From Candidatus Cloacimonadota bacterium (GTDB lineage Bacteria > Cloacimonadota > Cloacimonadia > Cloacimonadales > Cloacimonadaceae), in NCBI GenBank assembly GCA_028681035.1, contig JAQUJJ010000005.1, positions 1 to 55,185 of the forward strand: a stretch of 55,185 bases of DNA, in the 5' to 3' direction. The position numbers and the translations under genes are program-made. The first letter of the stretch is position 1. The number at the start of each line of letters is the position of its first letter. Under the pieces are notes generated by a model that saw only the letters and a program-made list of their open reading frames with translations, was not told the origin of the DNA and made no database searches. Positions 25,567 to 34,846 of this stretch are shown piece by piece.

Positions 25567-26307
25567 ATGAGAAAATTCTCGTTGATTATGCTGATAGTGT
25601 TGATAAGCCTTGTGTTTACAAGTCTTGCTTACGCTGTGGAACAAGCTGCACCGGTATCCGGGGGTGGAATACAGAGCTTTGCTGAATTAGTTTTTGGCAG
25701 CGGGCTGGTAAAATGGTTTAAAGATGGTGGCTGGGCAATGTGGCCTATCATTATCGTTACTATTTATGGTTTAGCCTTTGTTATCTGGAAATTTATCGCC
25801 CTTTTAACTGGTAAGCTTAATCTGAACAACTTCCTTGGGAAGATTATCCCGTTAATCAAAGACAAGAAATACAAAGAAGCACTGGCGATTGCCCAAAAAG
25901 CTAGGGGTCCTGTTGCTGCTATTGTTTATGCAGGTCTTTTGAAGTCTGATAAAGGCATTGAAGCCGTAGAAAAAGCCATAGAAAACGCTGCAATGATAGA
26001 AATGAGTTTCTTAGAAAAGGGCTTTTTAGAGCTTTCCACTACTATTACACTTGCTCCAATGTTGGGCTTCTTGGGAACAGTTTCAGGTATGATTAGTGCA
26101 TTTGATGCTATCGCTGCTGCACGTGCAGTGGATGCAACTATTGTTGCAAGCGGTATCAAAATTGCTTTGATAACAACTCAAGCTGGTTTGATTGTAGCTA
26201 TACCGGTTCAGTTCTTTAACAACTTATTTGTTACCATGGTTGATCGCCAAGTTATAGACATGCAACGAGCTTCCGAGAAAGTGATTGAAGCCCTGCTTGA
26301 AGCATAG
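25567..26307 (+). CDS. exbB: ExbB/TolQ-family proton channel protein
   Basis: A 246-aa MotA/TolQ/ExbB-family protein. A signal-like hydrophobic N-terminus (about residues 5-22) is followed by three membrane segments near 55-75, 150-175 and 195-225. LSTTITLAPMLGFLGTVSGMISAFDAI and the following TTQAGLIVAIPVQFF match the channel helices. The N-terminal extension with a possible cleavable signal is common in FCB ExbB proteins. It forms the proton channel with ExbD, driving TonB. AGGAGG lies before the ATG. Confidence 0.9.
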   Translation: MRKFSLIMLIVLISLVFTSLAYAVEQAAPVSGGGIQSFAELVFGSGLVKWFKDGGWAMWPIIIVTIYGLAFVIWKFIALLTGKLNLNNFLGKIIPLIKDKKYKEALAIAQKARGPVAAIVYAGLLKSDKGIEAVEKAIENAAMIEMSFLEKGFLELSTTITLAPMLGFLGTVSGMISAFDAIAAARAVDATIVASGIKIALITTQAGLIVAIPVQFFNNLFVTMVDRQVIDMQRASEKVIEALLEA

Positions 26308-26316
26308 GGAGATTAA

Positions 26317-26742
26317 ATGAAAATCGGTCGAAAAAGGAAAGGTAAAGCCGAGATACCGACTTCGTCGATGTCTGACATAGCCTTTCTGTTGATCATCTTT
26401 TTTATGGCGACCACAAAGTTCGACGTAAAAGAAGGGATTAAATTAGTCCTGCCACAAGCCACTGAGAAGCAAGAAGGTCAAGTGAAATCTCTGACGCTTA
26501 CAGAGAAGGAGATGACCCGCTTACAGATTATGGCTGATGGGCAGATTGTGGTGAACAAGGAAGCTCCCAGAAACATAGAAAGCGGTGAATTAGATACCTT
26601 GATTCAGCAGAAAGTGAAGATAAACCCTGATATGATTTTCAAGGTAATCACCGATCGAGAAGCAAAATATAGCGAAATGGTAAAAGTGGTTGACCGCCTT
26701 AAGGCAGCAAAAATTGAAAAGATATCACTTTCCACGAATTAG
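26317..26742 (+). CDS. exbD: ExbD/TolR-family biopolymer transport protein 1
   Basis: A 141-aa protein with a short basic cytoplasmic N-terminus, one membrane segment (about 18-35, SSMSDIAFLLIIFFMAT) containing the conserved Asp, and a periplasmic domain with the family's V-N-x-E and D-R-E-A-K-Y-S-E-M patterns. It is the proton-coupling partner of ExbB. It lies 9 bases after exbB and is followed by a second, divergent exbD. Confidence 0.88.
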   Translation: MKIGRKRKGKAEIPTSSMSDIAFLLIIFFMATTKFDVKEGIKLVLPQATEKQEGQVKSLTLTEKEMTRLQIMADGQIVVNKEAPRNIESGELDTLIQQKVKINPDMIFKVITDREAKYSEMVKVVDRLKAAKIEKISLSTN

Positions 26743-26750
26743 GAGGTAAG

Positions 26751-27185
26751 ATGGCTAAGATTGCATCCAAGAAAAACCGAGAATCCACTATACCGACTAG
26801 TTCTATGTCCGATATTGCTTTTCTGCTGTTACTGTTCTTTATGGTATCGACAGTGTTTGTTCAGGAAAAGAAGTTTTGGGTTGAGAGAGATAGGTGGCCT
26901 GTAGCGGATAGCATTGAACGTATCCCTAGGAATCATACCACAACCATATACGTTATGCGTGATGAGACAATTCTTATCGACGATGTTCCTACAAGGATAG
27001 AAACTGCCGAGGATGTATTTGTTTCCACAACTCTGGTTCGCAAGAAAACTGAAGATCCAGATTTGGTTGTATGTTTTCGTACCGACCGTGAAACGAAATA
27101 TGGTGTAATGTCCGATGTAATGAGACAACTACAGGATGCAAATACCTTAGTTGTAGCATTCGAGACGCAACAACGGAAAAATTAA
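26751..27185 (+). CDS. exbD: ExbD/TolR-family biopolymer transport protein 2
   Basis: A 144-aa paralogue of the preceding ExbD. The same SSMSDIAFLLLLFFMVST membrane segment carries the Asp, and DRETKYGVMSDVMRQL is in the periplasmic part. The two copies are clearly diverged outside these motifs. Paired ExbD genes are known in FCB operons and may build a heteromeric complex. GGAGG precedes the ATG. Confidence 0.88.
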   Translation: MAKIASKKNRESTIPTSSMSDIAFLLLLFFMVSTVFVQEKKFWVERDRWPVADSIERIPRNHTTTIYVMRDETILIDDVPTRIETAEDVFVSTTLVRKKTEDPDLVVCFRTDRETKYGVMSDVMRQLQDANTLVVAFETQQRKN

Positions 27186-27196
27186 GGGCGGATAGA

Positions 27197-27829
27197 ATGA
27201 ATATGAGCACCAACGACTGGAAAGACATTGCCAATGCTCAATTTGGCAAAGCCCTAGCCTTATCATTAACTCTGCTAATATTTGTCATGATGGTTAGTCC
27301 TAAGATTGAGGTACGTAAACAAGTGTTTAAAGCTGAACAAATGGAGCTTGTGGATATTCCCATGGAAGAAAGGGAAAGAATAGAACCTCCGCAAACTGAA
27401 GTGAGTATCGACGTGAGCTTTGAGATTAGTGATGATCTTGGAACGCAAGAAGTAGATATGAAGGCATATGAAGATGCCATGTCACAGATAGGAAACATCT
27501 ATAGCACCAATGCTACTTCTTCCACAGTTCAAGATGATAGACCTGTAAATTTCGTTGCCTATGATGATCCTCCGGTAGTAATTGGTACAATTGCTCCAGA
27601 GTATCCAGATTTTGCCAGAAGGGCAAAGCAACAGGGGACAGTTGTTCTAGAAGTGGAAGTCCTTAAAGATGGCAGCGTCCGCCATATTTCTGTTAAACGT
27701 TCTGTCCCTGGTGGACTTGACGAAGCAGCAATTGCGGCAGTTAGAAAGGTAAAGTTTCAACCCGGGCGCAGCAGCGGGCAACCAGTAGATTGTCTGGTTA
27801 TCATCCCGGTAGAATTTAAAATTAACTAA
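27197..27829 (+). CDS. tonB: TonB-family energy transducer
   Basis: A 210-aa protein with an N-terminal membrane segment (about residues 16-36) and a middle acidic/proline-containing linker that is short for a TonB. The C-terminal TonB domain (about 130-210) has APEYPDFARRAKQQGTVVLEVEV and the closing VRKVKFQPGRSSGQPVDCLV. It transmits proton-motive force from ExbBD to the receptor. The short linker could limit reach across the periplasm or reflect a small periplasm. An ATG at 27203 is an alternative start. Confidence 0.88.
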   Translation: MNMSTNDWKDIANAQFGKALALSLTLLIFVMMVSPKIEVRKQVFKAEQMELVDIPMEERERIEPPQTEVSIDVSFEISDDLGTQEVDMKAYEDAMSQIGNIYSTNATSSTVQDDRPVNFVAYDDPPVVIGTIAPEYPDFARRAKQQGTVVLEVEVLKDGSVRHISVKRSVPGGLDEAAIAAVRKVKFQPGRSSGQPVDCLVIIPVEFKIN

Positions 27830-27843
27830 ATTGGGAGTGTTTC

Positions 27844-30800
27844 ATGAAGTTGAATAAAACTGGAATCTGTCTGAGTTTATTACTGTTGTTTGTAGTAAGC
27901 TCCGTTTATGCGAGAATGGCAGTCCCATCAACTGGAACCAAAAAATTAGACCTATCCAAATTCCACAATGTCGGAAACATTTGGTTGCGTGTTAGCAACT
28001 ACGGTTTTTTCGGTTCTGGAGACGATGTAGTTCCTCAGTATCCTTCTCTTGAATATCCTGGCGGTAGCGGTACTGATTATCTATATCAAGGGGCTTTGTG
28101 GTTTGGAGCCAAGAAACAACGACGTAACGATTATGGTAAAAAAATGTATTGGCCTGTATATCCTCCTGTCCCAAACACCATTCCAATCCCTGAGAATAGT
28201 GCCGATTGGAATCCATCCATGATAGCTGTATTAGATACACTTGTTACAGTGGGCTTTGATGGTGATCTAGACCTCTATGAGTTTTTACCAGCATATAACC
28301 CCTTACTTGTTTCCAATCCAGACATGACAGATGCTTATGATGCCTACAATCCACTAGATGGAGTGGCTACTGCTTCCACTAGATTTAATAGACGTGGTGT
28401 TGATGATGACGGTGATGGAAAGATAGATGAAGATATGGTTGGCTACACTTTTCCCATGCGACAAGGCAATGAACTTCCGCAAGTGTTTTCAGATGCTGGT
28501 TTTGGTGGAAGATATCTATATGAACTCCCCAACAGTGCGTTTAGTGTATTGAATACCCCAAAAAACCTCGAAATATGGTTCCCCTTGGGTTTCCAAGAGC
28601 TGGCATTTGATAATTATCCCAATTTGTATCCTATGAATAGCTTGTTAGATTATGCTTTCACTAATCCTCGCGATGATGATGGTGATGGACGTATTGATGA
28701 AGACGGAGCACCTGTTTCGGAGCAAGATTTCATTTCTTACTATTATGATTATTGCCCCTTTGACTCTCCCGGAGACCGGGATCATGGATCTCGCAAGGCA
28801 GAGAATACTCATATTCCTCTAAATGTTCGTGTACGCCAAATGAGTTATCAGTGGAGCTTTGAGTATATCAAAAATCTCGTATATGTCGAATTCAATATTA
28901 CTAACATGAACAAAGAGGATGATCTTATAGATTGCGCCATGGGAATCTATATGGATTCCGATGTGGGTCCGCAAACGTGGGGACCCGAGAAAGCAGCAGA
29001 TGATAAATCAGGTTATGTGAAAGGGGAAGGTTTCGAGTTTGCCTATACCTTTGATGCCGATTTTGATGGCGGACTTAGCCCGGGTTATGTGGGAGCAAAA
29101 GTATGTACTCCAGATCCAGAAAAGCTGAAGTTCCATTGCTGGTATTGGGTAGTTGGTGATGGACCAGATGATTTTGATCCTCAAGATCTAGCATCTACCA
29201 ACAATACAGCTAATGAGAAGTATTGGTTATTAACTGGCAGAAATCCCAATCAGGATAAATATAAACCTTTGCGACCGGAAACATCGGAAACCGAATATGT
29301 GCAACCAATAGCGAATGACACACGTTTTCTGTTTGCTTTTTATGGCAATGCTACAGGGTCTGATGCCGCAATCGCCGATCCTGAAACTGTATGGAACCTC
29401 GAACCGGGCAAGACAATGAAGATTGTAGTAGCGGTTTTTCCTGGAGACACATTGCCTGATTTAAAAAAATCCGCTAATTGGGCGAGCACGATTTATGACA
29501 AAGCCCAAGATTTAGTTGACGTTGTTAAACCCGATCTTAATGCTCACTATAATCCACCAGAACCTCCCGAAATCCCTAAACTATATGCTGAAATAGCAGA
29601 TGATGGAGGCGTTAGAATAGATTTGTATTGGGATAACCGAAGCGAATTCTACCAGGATGTTAAAACTGTTGGTTCGGGTATTATGGGCTGGCAAGATCCC
29701 ACTAACCTACGTGTTCCGGGCTTAGACAGCGACCCTAATTTATACCCAGGTTGGGTTGGGATTCCGCAGGAATATCAGCCAAGTTTGGATGATCAAGGAA
29801 TTCTGATATACAACGACCAAGCCCTGGTAAATCCTTATACTGCTTTCCGGCTTCGTCACGATTTCCAAGGTTATGCTATTTGGGGACGCAGTGGAAGCGG
29901 AAGCCGAGAAGATTGGGATATGGTAAACCGCTGGGATAAGGTTGATACTTCACAGGACGATGTAGATTACTACATTAATGGTAATTTCCCAAGTGAATAT
30001 CGCAATTTTGGTGGTTACTTAGGAATCGATACTGATTTACCCAATAGAAACGCATGGGTACCTGAGGATCCAGTTGATTATACAAAATTCTATCATTTTA
30101 ATGAGAGATATGACCTTGTCCAAATCACGGCAGCGGATGATTTCTTTGGTTACCCGATCTATGACCCTGATAAAAACTACGGGGATCCTGATCTGATCCT
30201 TGAAGCACAAGGTATTGATGCTAGCTATCCCGCAAATGACGACTTTTTGCTCAGGCAACTGTTGAAGGCACGTCTCTTTAAGCATAGCAGCATGCGTCAA
30301 GATGTGTTTGATGAGCTGTATGATGCCAAACTTATACCATTGCCTGGCATGGGATTCGCAGCAGATGCCCAGCCCTCTGATGCTGCAGTAGATTTAATGA
30401 AGAGACAAAGATTGGCAAGACGCTGTTATAGATCACAGATATTATATCCCCAAAAGGGTATCGAGTATTACGTTGGAGTAACTGCTTACGACAGAGGTAT
30501 TCCATCAGAAGGTGTTGATTATTTGGAATCAGGACTAGATGCTGATGCAAATATGAAAGTGTTTTTCCCCGGTAGCGTCGCTAAAGAAAAGATGGATAAC
30601 ATTATGGTTATTCCGAATCCCTATATCGGGAGCAGTAAATTTGATGGACGTATAGAAGGTGATCAAAAGGGTGATAAGAGCCGCAGATTGTGGTTCGTAA
30701 ACCTTCCCAAGAATTGCACCATTCGTATTTATACGCTTGCTGGCGATTTAATCAAACAGCTTGATCACAATGGTGCTACTGAAACTGACATTATTACCAT

Positions 30801-30963
30801 ATCCAAAGCATCTCCGTACAAAGGAATGTCTGCTGAGGGTATTCACTCGTGGAATTTATTGTCCAAAAACAATCAGATTATCGCCCCTAGCGTGTATCTG
30901 TTCTCTGTAGAAAACAAAGCCGACGGTAAAATCAAAGTCGGTAAATTCGTCGTTGTAAAGTAA
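27844..30963 (+). CDS. Large secreted protein of unknown function with calcium-loop motifs and C-terminal sorting-type tail
   Basis: A 1039-aa protein with a signal peptide (about 1-23, ending SSVYA). Two DxDxDG-type loops, DDDGDGKIDED (about 188) and DDDGDGRIDED (about 277), resemble dockerin/thrombospondin type 3 calcium loops. A beta-rich middle contains VEFNITNMN. The C-terminal ~100 residues (NPYIGSSKFDG... then IRIYTLAGDLIK, GIHSWNLLSKNNQ) end in KVGKFVVVK, like FlgD/T9SS tails. I do not recognise a full-length family. It sits between TonB and a PorV-like gene, so surface export is likely. Confidence 0.7.
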   Translation: MKLNKTGICLSLLLLFVVSSVYARMAVPSTGTKKLDLSKFHNVGNIWLRVSNYGFFGSGDDVVPQYPSLEYPGGSGTDYLYQGALWFGAKKQRRNDYGKKMYWPVYPPVPNTIPIPENSADWNPSMIAVLDTLVTVGFDGDLDLYEFLPAYNPLLVSNPDMTDAYDAYNPLDGVATASTRFNRRGVDDDGDGKIDEDMVGYTFPMRQGNELPQVFSDAGFGGRYLYELPNSAFSVLNTPKNLEIWFPLGFQELAFDNYPNLYPMNSLLDYAFTNPRDDDGDGRIDEDGAPVSEQDFISYYYDYCPFDSPGDRDHGSRKAENTHIPLNVRVRQMSYQWSFEYIKNLVYVEFNITNMNKEDDLIDCAMGIYMDSDVGPQTWGPEKAADDKSGYVKGEGFEFAYTFDADFDGGLSPGYVGAKVCTPDPEKLKFHCWYWVVGDGPDDFDPQDLASTNNTANEKYWLLTGRNPNQDKYKPLRPETSETEYVQPIANDTRFLFAFYGNATGSDAAIADPETVWNLEPGKTMKIVVAVFPGDTLPDLKKSANWASTIYDKAQDLVDVVKPDLNAHYNPPEPPEIPKLYAEIADDGGVRIDLYWDNRSEFYQDVKTVGSGIMGWQDPTNLRVPGLDSDPNLYPGWVGIPQEYQPSLDDQGILIYNDQALVNPYTAFRLRHDFQGYAIWGRSGSGSREDWDMVNRWDKVDTSQDDVDYYINGNFPSEYRNFGGYLGIDTDLPNRNAWVPEDPVDYTKFYHFNERYDLVQITAADDFFGYPIYDPDKNYGDPDLILEAQGIDASYPANDDFLLRQLLKARLFKHSSMRQDVFDELYDAKLIPLPGMGFAADAQPSDAAVDLMKRQRLARRCYRSQILYPQKGIEYYVGVTAYDRGIPSEGVDYLESGLDADANMKVFFPGSVAKEKMDNIMVIPNPYIGSSKFDGRIEGDQKGDKSRRLWFVNLPKNCTIRIYTLAGDLIKQLDHNGATETDIITISKASPYKGMSAEGIHSWNLLSKNNQIIAPSVYLFSVENKADGKIKVGKFVVVK

Positions 30964-30973
30964 GGGAGGAACT

Positions 30974-32005
30974 GTGAAGAAAATACTTATTCCGATGCTT
31001 GCTCTAGCGATGGTCGTGTTACCGATGATCCTTGCTGCTAAGCCTTTTGGGAAAACAGGAACAGTTGCCTTACAGTTTCTCAAGTTAGGTGTTGACGCAA
31101 GGGCACTTGGCATGGGTGAAGCTTATGTTGCGGTGACTGATGACATTTCATCGGTTTATTGGAATCCTGCAGGATTAGCTCCAGCTTATCAGAACCAAGC
31201 ATTTGTATCGCATACAAACTGGGTTGCCGGTATTATGCAGGAGTTTGCTGCTGCTTCATTTACTAATGGTGTTTCAACCGTTGCTGTTTATGGCTCGGTT
31301 TTACATATGGACGACATGGATGTTACAGAAGAATTAACATTCGATGTAACCGGTGAGACATTCACCAACAGTGATATAGCCATGGGTGTGAACTATGCTC
31401 AGCAGTTTACCAACAAGTTCTCGGCGGGGCTGGGAGTTAAGTACCTAAGAGAGAATCTTTATACTTACTCAGTTAATAGCTATGCCTTTGATCTTGGGTC
31501 AATGTACAATACTGGCTGGGAGAACGTTAAGATAGGTATGGCTTTACGAAACTTTGGTCCAGACATTCGCTACCGTGTTGATAATGATGGAGATGGCAAA
31601 ATCGACGAAGACCCCTTCGATTTGTTTGACAATGATGGTGATGGTGAGAAGGATGAGGATGGCTCTGAATTAGATAGTAAAATACCATTGAGCTTTTCTC
31701 TTGGAATAAGCGGAGATCTCAAACGTGACGAGATGAATTATTGGATTGCTTCTCTCCAGCTTGATAATGTGATTGATCGCACGGAAACTTGGAATATGGG
31801 AACTGAATACAAGATGGGCAACATATTTTTCCGAGCAGGATATCAGTTTGGATATGATTCTAATAGTTATAGTGCAGGACTTGGTTGGCAAGTTCCTACC
31901 AGCCTTGGTATTTTCAACGTAGATTATGCATACACGGATATGGGCTATTTGACAGAGAGCTTTTTAAAAAGTGCTCATCGGGTGTCCATTAAAATAAGAT
32001 ATTAA
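30974..32005 (+). CDS. PorV/PorQ-family outer-membrane protein with calcium-loop insertion
   Basis: 343 aa from a GTG at 30974 (GGAGGA before it). Signal peptide to about residue 21. VDARALGMGEAYVAVTDD followed by SSVYWNPAGLA is the PorV/UPF0164 hallmark. Residues about 203-232 hold two acidic calcium-like loops, DNDGDGKIDED and DNDGDGEKDED, between barrel strands. PorV carries T9SS cargo to the attachment complex in known systems. Its neighbours are secreted proteins with sorting tails, which fits. The same loop type occurs in the preceding 1039-aa protein. Confidence 0.82.
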   Translation: MKKILIPMLALAMVVLPMILAAKPFGKTGTVALQFLKLGVDARALGMGEAYVAVTDDISSVYWNPAGLAPAYQNQAFVSHTNWVAGIMQEFAAASFTNGVSTVAVYGSVLHMDDMDVTEELTFDVTGETFTNSDIAMGVNYAQQFTNKFSAGLGVKYLRENLYTYSVNSYAFDLGSMYNTGWENVKIGMALRNFGPDIRYRVDNDGDGKIDEDPFDLFDNDGDGEKDEDGSELDSKIPLSFSLGISGDLKRDEMNYWIASLQLDNVIDRTETWNMGTEYKMGNIFFRAGYQFGYDSNSYSAGLGWQVPTSLGIFNVDYAYTDMGYLTESFLKSAHRVSIKIRY

Positions 32006-32037
32006 ACCAAATAAACGAATATTAATAAGGAGAAAAG

Positions 32038-34242
32038 ATGAAAAGAACACTATTAATCATCCTTTGCCTAAGCTTCTTGATCGGTGCAGTTTATGCTGAA
32101 GACTTTATGCAACCGACTAGGCAAAAGACAATCGCAATTCCCCAACAAGGTGTTACAATTCCGAAAACCAGAACTGCCCCGGAATTTACTTTTACAAAGA
32201 CACCTACTTCTCTGCTTACATCCTATTATGATTACATGATAGGCTCTTACAATGGTTTACCCCTACAGGTGATTCCTGAATCAGCCGGTGGCGGGTATTT
32301 CTTAACTTATCACGCAACCACCTCAGGTACTGCCACACGTCGTGTTTATTATGCTTACCTAAGCCAAACTGGTGATGTGATAAGCAATAGCACAATCACA
32401 CTGGATGACAACCGCGAGGGTTACCCTACGATAGCAGTTGACCCAATCAGCGGAAAGCCAATGTATGCTTGGCATGCAGATGCTGATGGTGCAGAGAATC
32501 CAGCTATATTGGAAGTTCAATTTGTGTCTGATGCTTTTCTTGAAGGCATTGAAGGCTTATGGAACGAACTCGATATAGCCGTTGATAACCCTATTACTGT
32601 TGCTATTCCCAGTGGAGTCGCTACAGATGATAACGAGTTTATCTGGCCCACTGCACAGATTGGTCCTTCCAACGTGGAAGGAAAACGTCGTGTGTATGTT
32701 TCAGCTCGTAATAGCGTAACCCACAATCTTCAAACACCTAGCGCAGTCCCAGTTGAAAACCCTTATATCGCTTACGCAGATTTTAGCGCAGATGATATTG
32801 AAAATGGAGTTCCGTTAGACTGGAGCTACACTACAATTCCTGAAATGGATGTTTGGAATTCTGCCATATTAGAAGCTCGCCGTCCTAACCATGTGCTGGT
32901 TTGTGATGATGCAGGCAGCATTTATTATATCGGGTATCATAGTACTTGGGGTGAAGATGGCAACAGTGTGGATGAAGATGATTTTGATGCTTTCAAGCTT
33001 GATAACTATGGTGAAGGCGAATGGACAAGAGTTATTGGCACCAGTAGCATCCCAACCTGGAATCCTCCGGATTCGCTAGATAGTGTTAACGGCTATTTCA
33101 CTGATTCGGACAACCAAGATGTGCCATGGACTGATGATCAACTTTCTTGGTCGATTGTAAACTCCAGCCATTTGAATGCTACAATAGACAACAGCGGCAA
33201 GATTCATGTTCCTGCTTTATGGGGATATACTGTCAATACAGGAACATACTATCCCGCCATGCAATTTATGAAAGAAATGGTGTTTGATACTGTAAACAAC
33301 AGCTTTAATATCAAAGAAGTATATCCGCAGAAGGATCCTATGGATTCCTTTAATCAAGCCTTTACCCCCTGGGATATGGATGCACCTTTTGGTGTAGTGG
33401 ATACTTTCTATGTTGATAATACCAACGCTCAATTCCCAGGCATTGCAACAGACTGGAACTTCCCTCATTGGGATCAAGAATCACACGTGTCTGATGGTTC
33501 CCCGTCGATGATGTTCCACATCAGCAACATGAAAGTTACTAAGACTAATGCTGAAGGCATGATGGCTGTAGTGTGGCAGAATTCTTATCGGGCAAAAATG
33601 ATTAATCAATATGCCGATCCTGATTATGCTGATTATGGCAATACCCCTGAAATCTTCATCTCTGTTTCTGCTGATGAAGGAGAGCACTGGAGCGAACCTC
33701 TTGTTATCAACAATCAGGAAACACCCGAATTTGCTGGCTTAAAGCCCATGTATGTTTATCCTGCGGATAAAATTATCTTTACTGGTATGCAGGGAAAGAA
33801 CAAAGTTGGTAAAATTGGTTTGATGTTTTACGATGATAACACCTGGGGGGCAACCGCTATCGCTCCCAACGAATTTACCAATGATGGTGGCAGAGTTATG
33901 TTTACCGAGATTCAAGTTGTTTTCCCCATTCCCGGCGCAAACAGCGATATGACTGTTACTCCAGTAACCAGAATGCTCAACCAAAACTATCCCAATCCTT
34001 TCAATCCAGAAACTACCATTAGTTTCGACATGCCCAAAACAGCCAATGCTAACGTTTCTGTGTATAACGTAAAGGGTCAGCTTGTTAAGACCCTGTTAAG
34101 CGGCAAAGCTGAATTTGGCAGAAATAACTTGGTATGGAATGGCAAAGACAATAAGGGTGCCAGTGTTAGCAGCGGTTTATACTTCTACCGCTTGTCCACA
34201 GATGGCAAGACAGAAACCCGCAAAATGATGTTAATGAAATAA
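32038..34242 (+). CDS. T9SS-tailed secreted protein, paralogue of the 49.1 kb gene
   Basis: A 734-aa protein. Signal peptide to about residue 20. A large beta-rich region (about 45-640) is strongly similar in sequence to the N-terminal half of the protein at 49129-52503 (LTSYYDYMIGSYNGLPL..., ESAGGGYFLTYH). The enzymatic or binding role is unknown; a sialidase-like propeller is possible but not shown. The C-terminal tail (about 650-734) has NYPNPFNPETTISFD, VKGQLVKTLL and GLYFYRL...RKMMLMK, a standard type A sorting domain. It is the last gene before a strong terminator. Confidence 0.75.
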   Translation: MKRTLLIILCLSFLIGAVYAEDFMQPTRQKTIAIPQQGVTIPKTRTAPEFTFTKTPTSLLTSYYDYMIGSYNGLPLQVIPESAGGGYFLTYHATTSGTATRRVYYAYLSQTGDVISNSTITLDDNREGYPTIAVDPISGKPMYAWHADADGAENPAILEVQFVSDAFLEGIEGLWNELDIAVDNPITVAIPSGVATDDNEFIWPTAQIGPSNVEGKRRVYVSARNSVTHNLQTPSAVPVENPYIAYADFSADDIENGVPLDWSYTTIPEMDVWNSAILEARRPNHVLVCDDAGSIYYIGYHSTWGEDGNSVDEDDFDAFKLDNYGEGEWTRVIGTSSIPTWNPPDSLDSVNGYFTDSDNQDVPWTDDQLSWSIVNSSHLNATIDNSGKIHVPALWGYTVNTGTYYPAMQFMKEMVFDTVNNSFNIKEVYPQKDPMDSFNQAFTPWDMDAPFGVVDTFYVDNTNAQFPGIATDWNFPHWDQESHVSDGSPSMMFHISNMKVTKTNAEGMMAVVWQNSYRAKMINQYADPDYADYGNTPEIFISVSADEGEHWSEPLVINNQETPEFAGLKPMYVYPADKIIFTGMQGKNKVGKIGLMFYDDNTWGATAIAPNEFTNDGGRVMFTEIQVVFPIPGANSDMTVTPVTRMLNQNYPNPFNPETTISFDMPKTANANVSVYNVKGQLVKTLLSGKAEFGRNNLVWNGKDNKGASVSSGLYFYRLSTDGKTETRKMMLMK

Positions 34243-34264
34243 ACCCAGAACCTTAAATACAAAG

Positions 34265-34295
34265 AATGCCCCGGTTAATCCGGGGCATTTATTTT
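34265..34295 (+). terminator. Intrinsic terminator of the TonB/secretion operon
   Basis: Stem AATGCCCCGG / CCGGGGCATT (10 bp) with loop TTAAT, followed by TTATTTTT. Lies 22 bases after the stop of the T9SS-tailed gene. Confidence 0.9.
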
Positions 34296-34302
34296 TCGTA
34301 GC

Positions 34303-34320
34303 TGCGGTCTCCGAACCGCA
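34303..34320. repeat. Isolated hairpin sharing the REP loop
   Basis: TGCGGT-CTCCGA-ACCGCA. The loop is identical to that of the first REP hairpin near the RAYT gene, while all the stem pairs differ. It stands just after the terminator. Confidence 0.5.
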
Positions 34321-34349
34321 CAACTTGTCCACGGAGGATACCATAGCTC

Positions 34350-34840
34350 CCCATGTTTTAGAGTTCAAGGAGCCAATCCTATCTTTATACTTATGAACAT
34401 CATAGGCTCATGTTCATTTAAAGTGGGTGAGTGCATCAATGAAACATTTTATAGCTCGTTTAGAGCAAGCAGCCTAAATCCCATTATGGATGGTAGATAA
34501 TAGCGACGGGTTTTAACCCGGCGTTAATGAATATATTATTCCAAAGAAAGCCCCATCAGGGCGAAAGCTGTCTTTGTATAGCCAACTAATATCGCCAAAT
34601 AAACTTCAGACCATCTGACGTCCCGCGGGGACTAAAATGTAGTTTTGATCTATCGTCCCGCCGGGTTAAAACCCGTCGCTAATACCTATCGTCCCGTCGG
34701 GACTACTGTCTTGTATTTTTGAAGCTCAATTTATCTTACCCACCATAAATGAACTTGAGCCACATCATACAGGCTCTTCGAACTTCAAGAAACCAGAGCA
34801 AGTGACGCTGAAGTCCATATCGCTTGCAGACTTAGGGGGA
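34350..34840 (+). repeat. Multi-hairpin element C, copy 1
   Basis: About 450-490 bases of noncoding sequence shared with 40700-41520. Recognisable blocks: GGCTCATGTTCATTTA, AAACATTTTATAGCTCGTTT, CGACGGGTTTTAACCCGGCG, GCCCCATCAGGGCGAAAG, GTCCCGTCGGGAC and a tail TTATCTTACCCACCATAAAT. Many blocks are short GC-rich hairpins. No open frame is shared between copies. It fills the gap between the terminator and the convergent flavoprotein gene. Confidence 0.8.
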
Positions 34841-34846
34841 TAGCTC

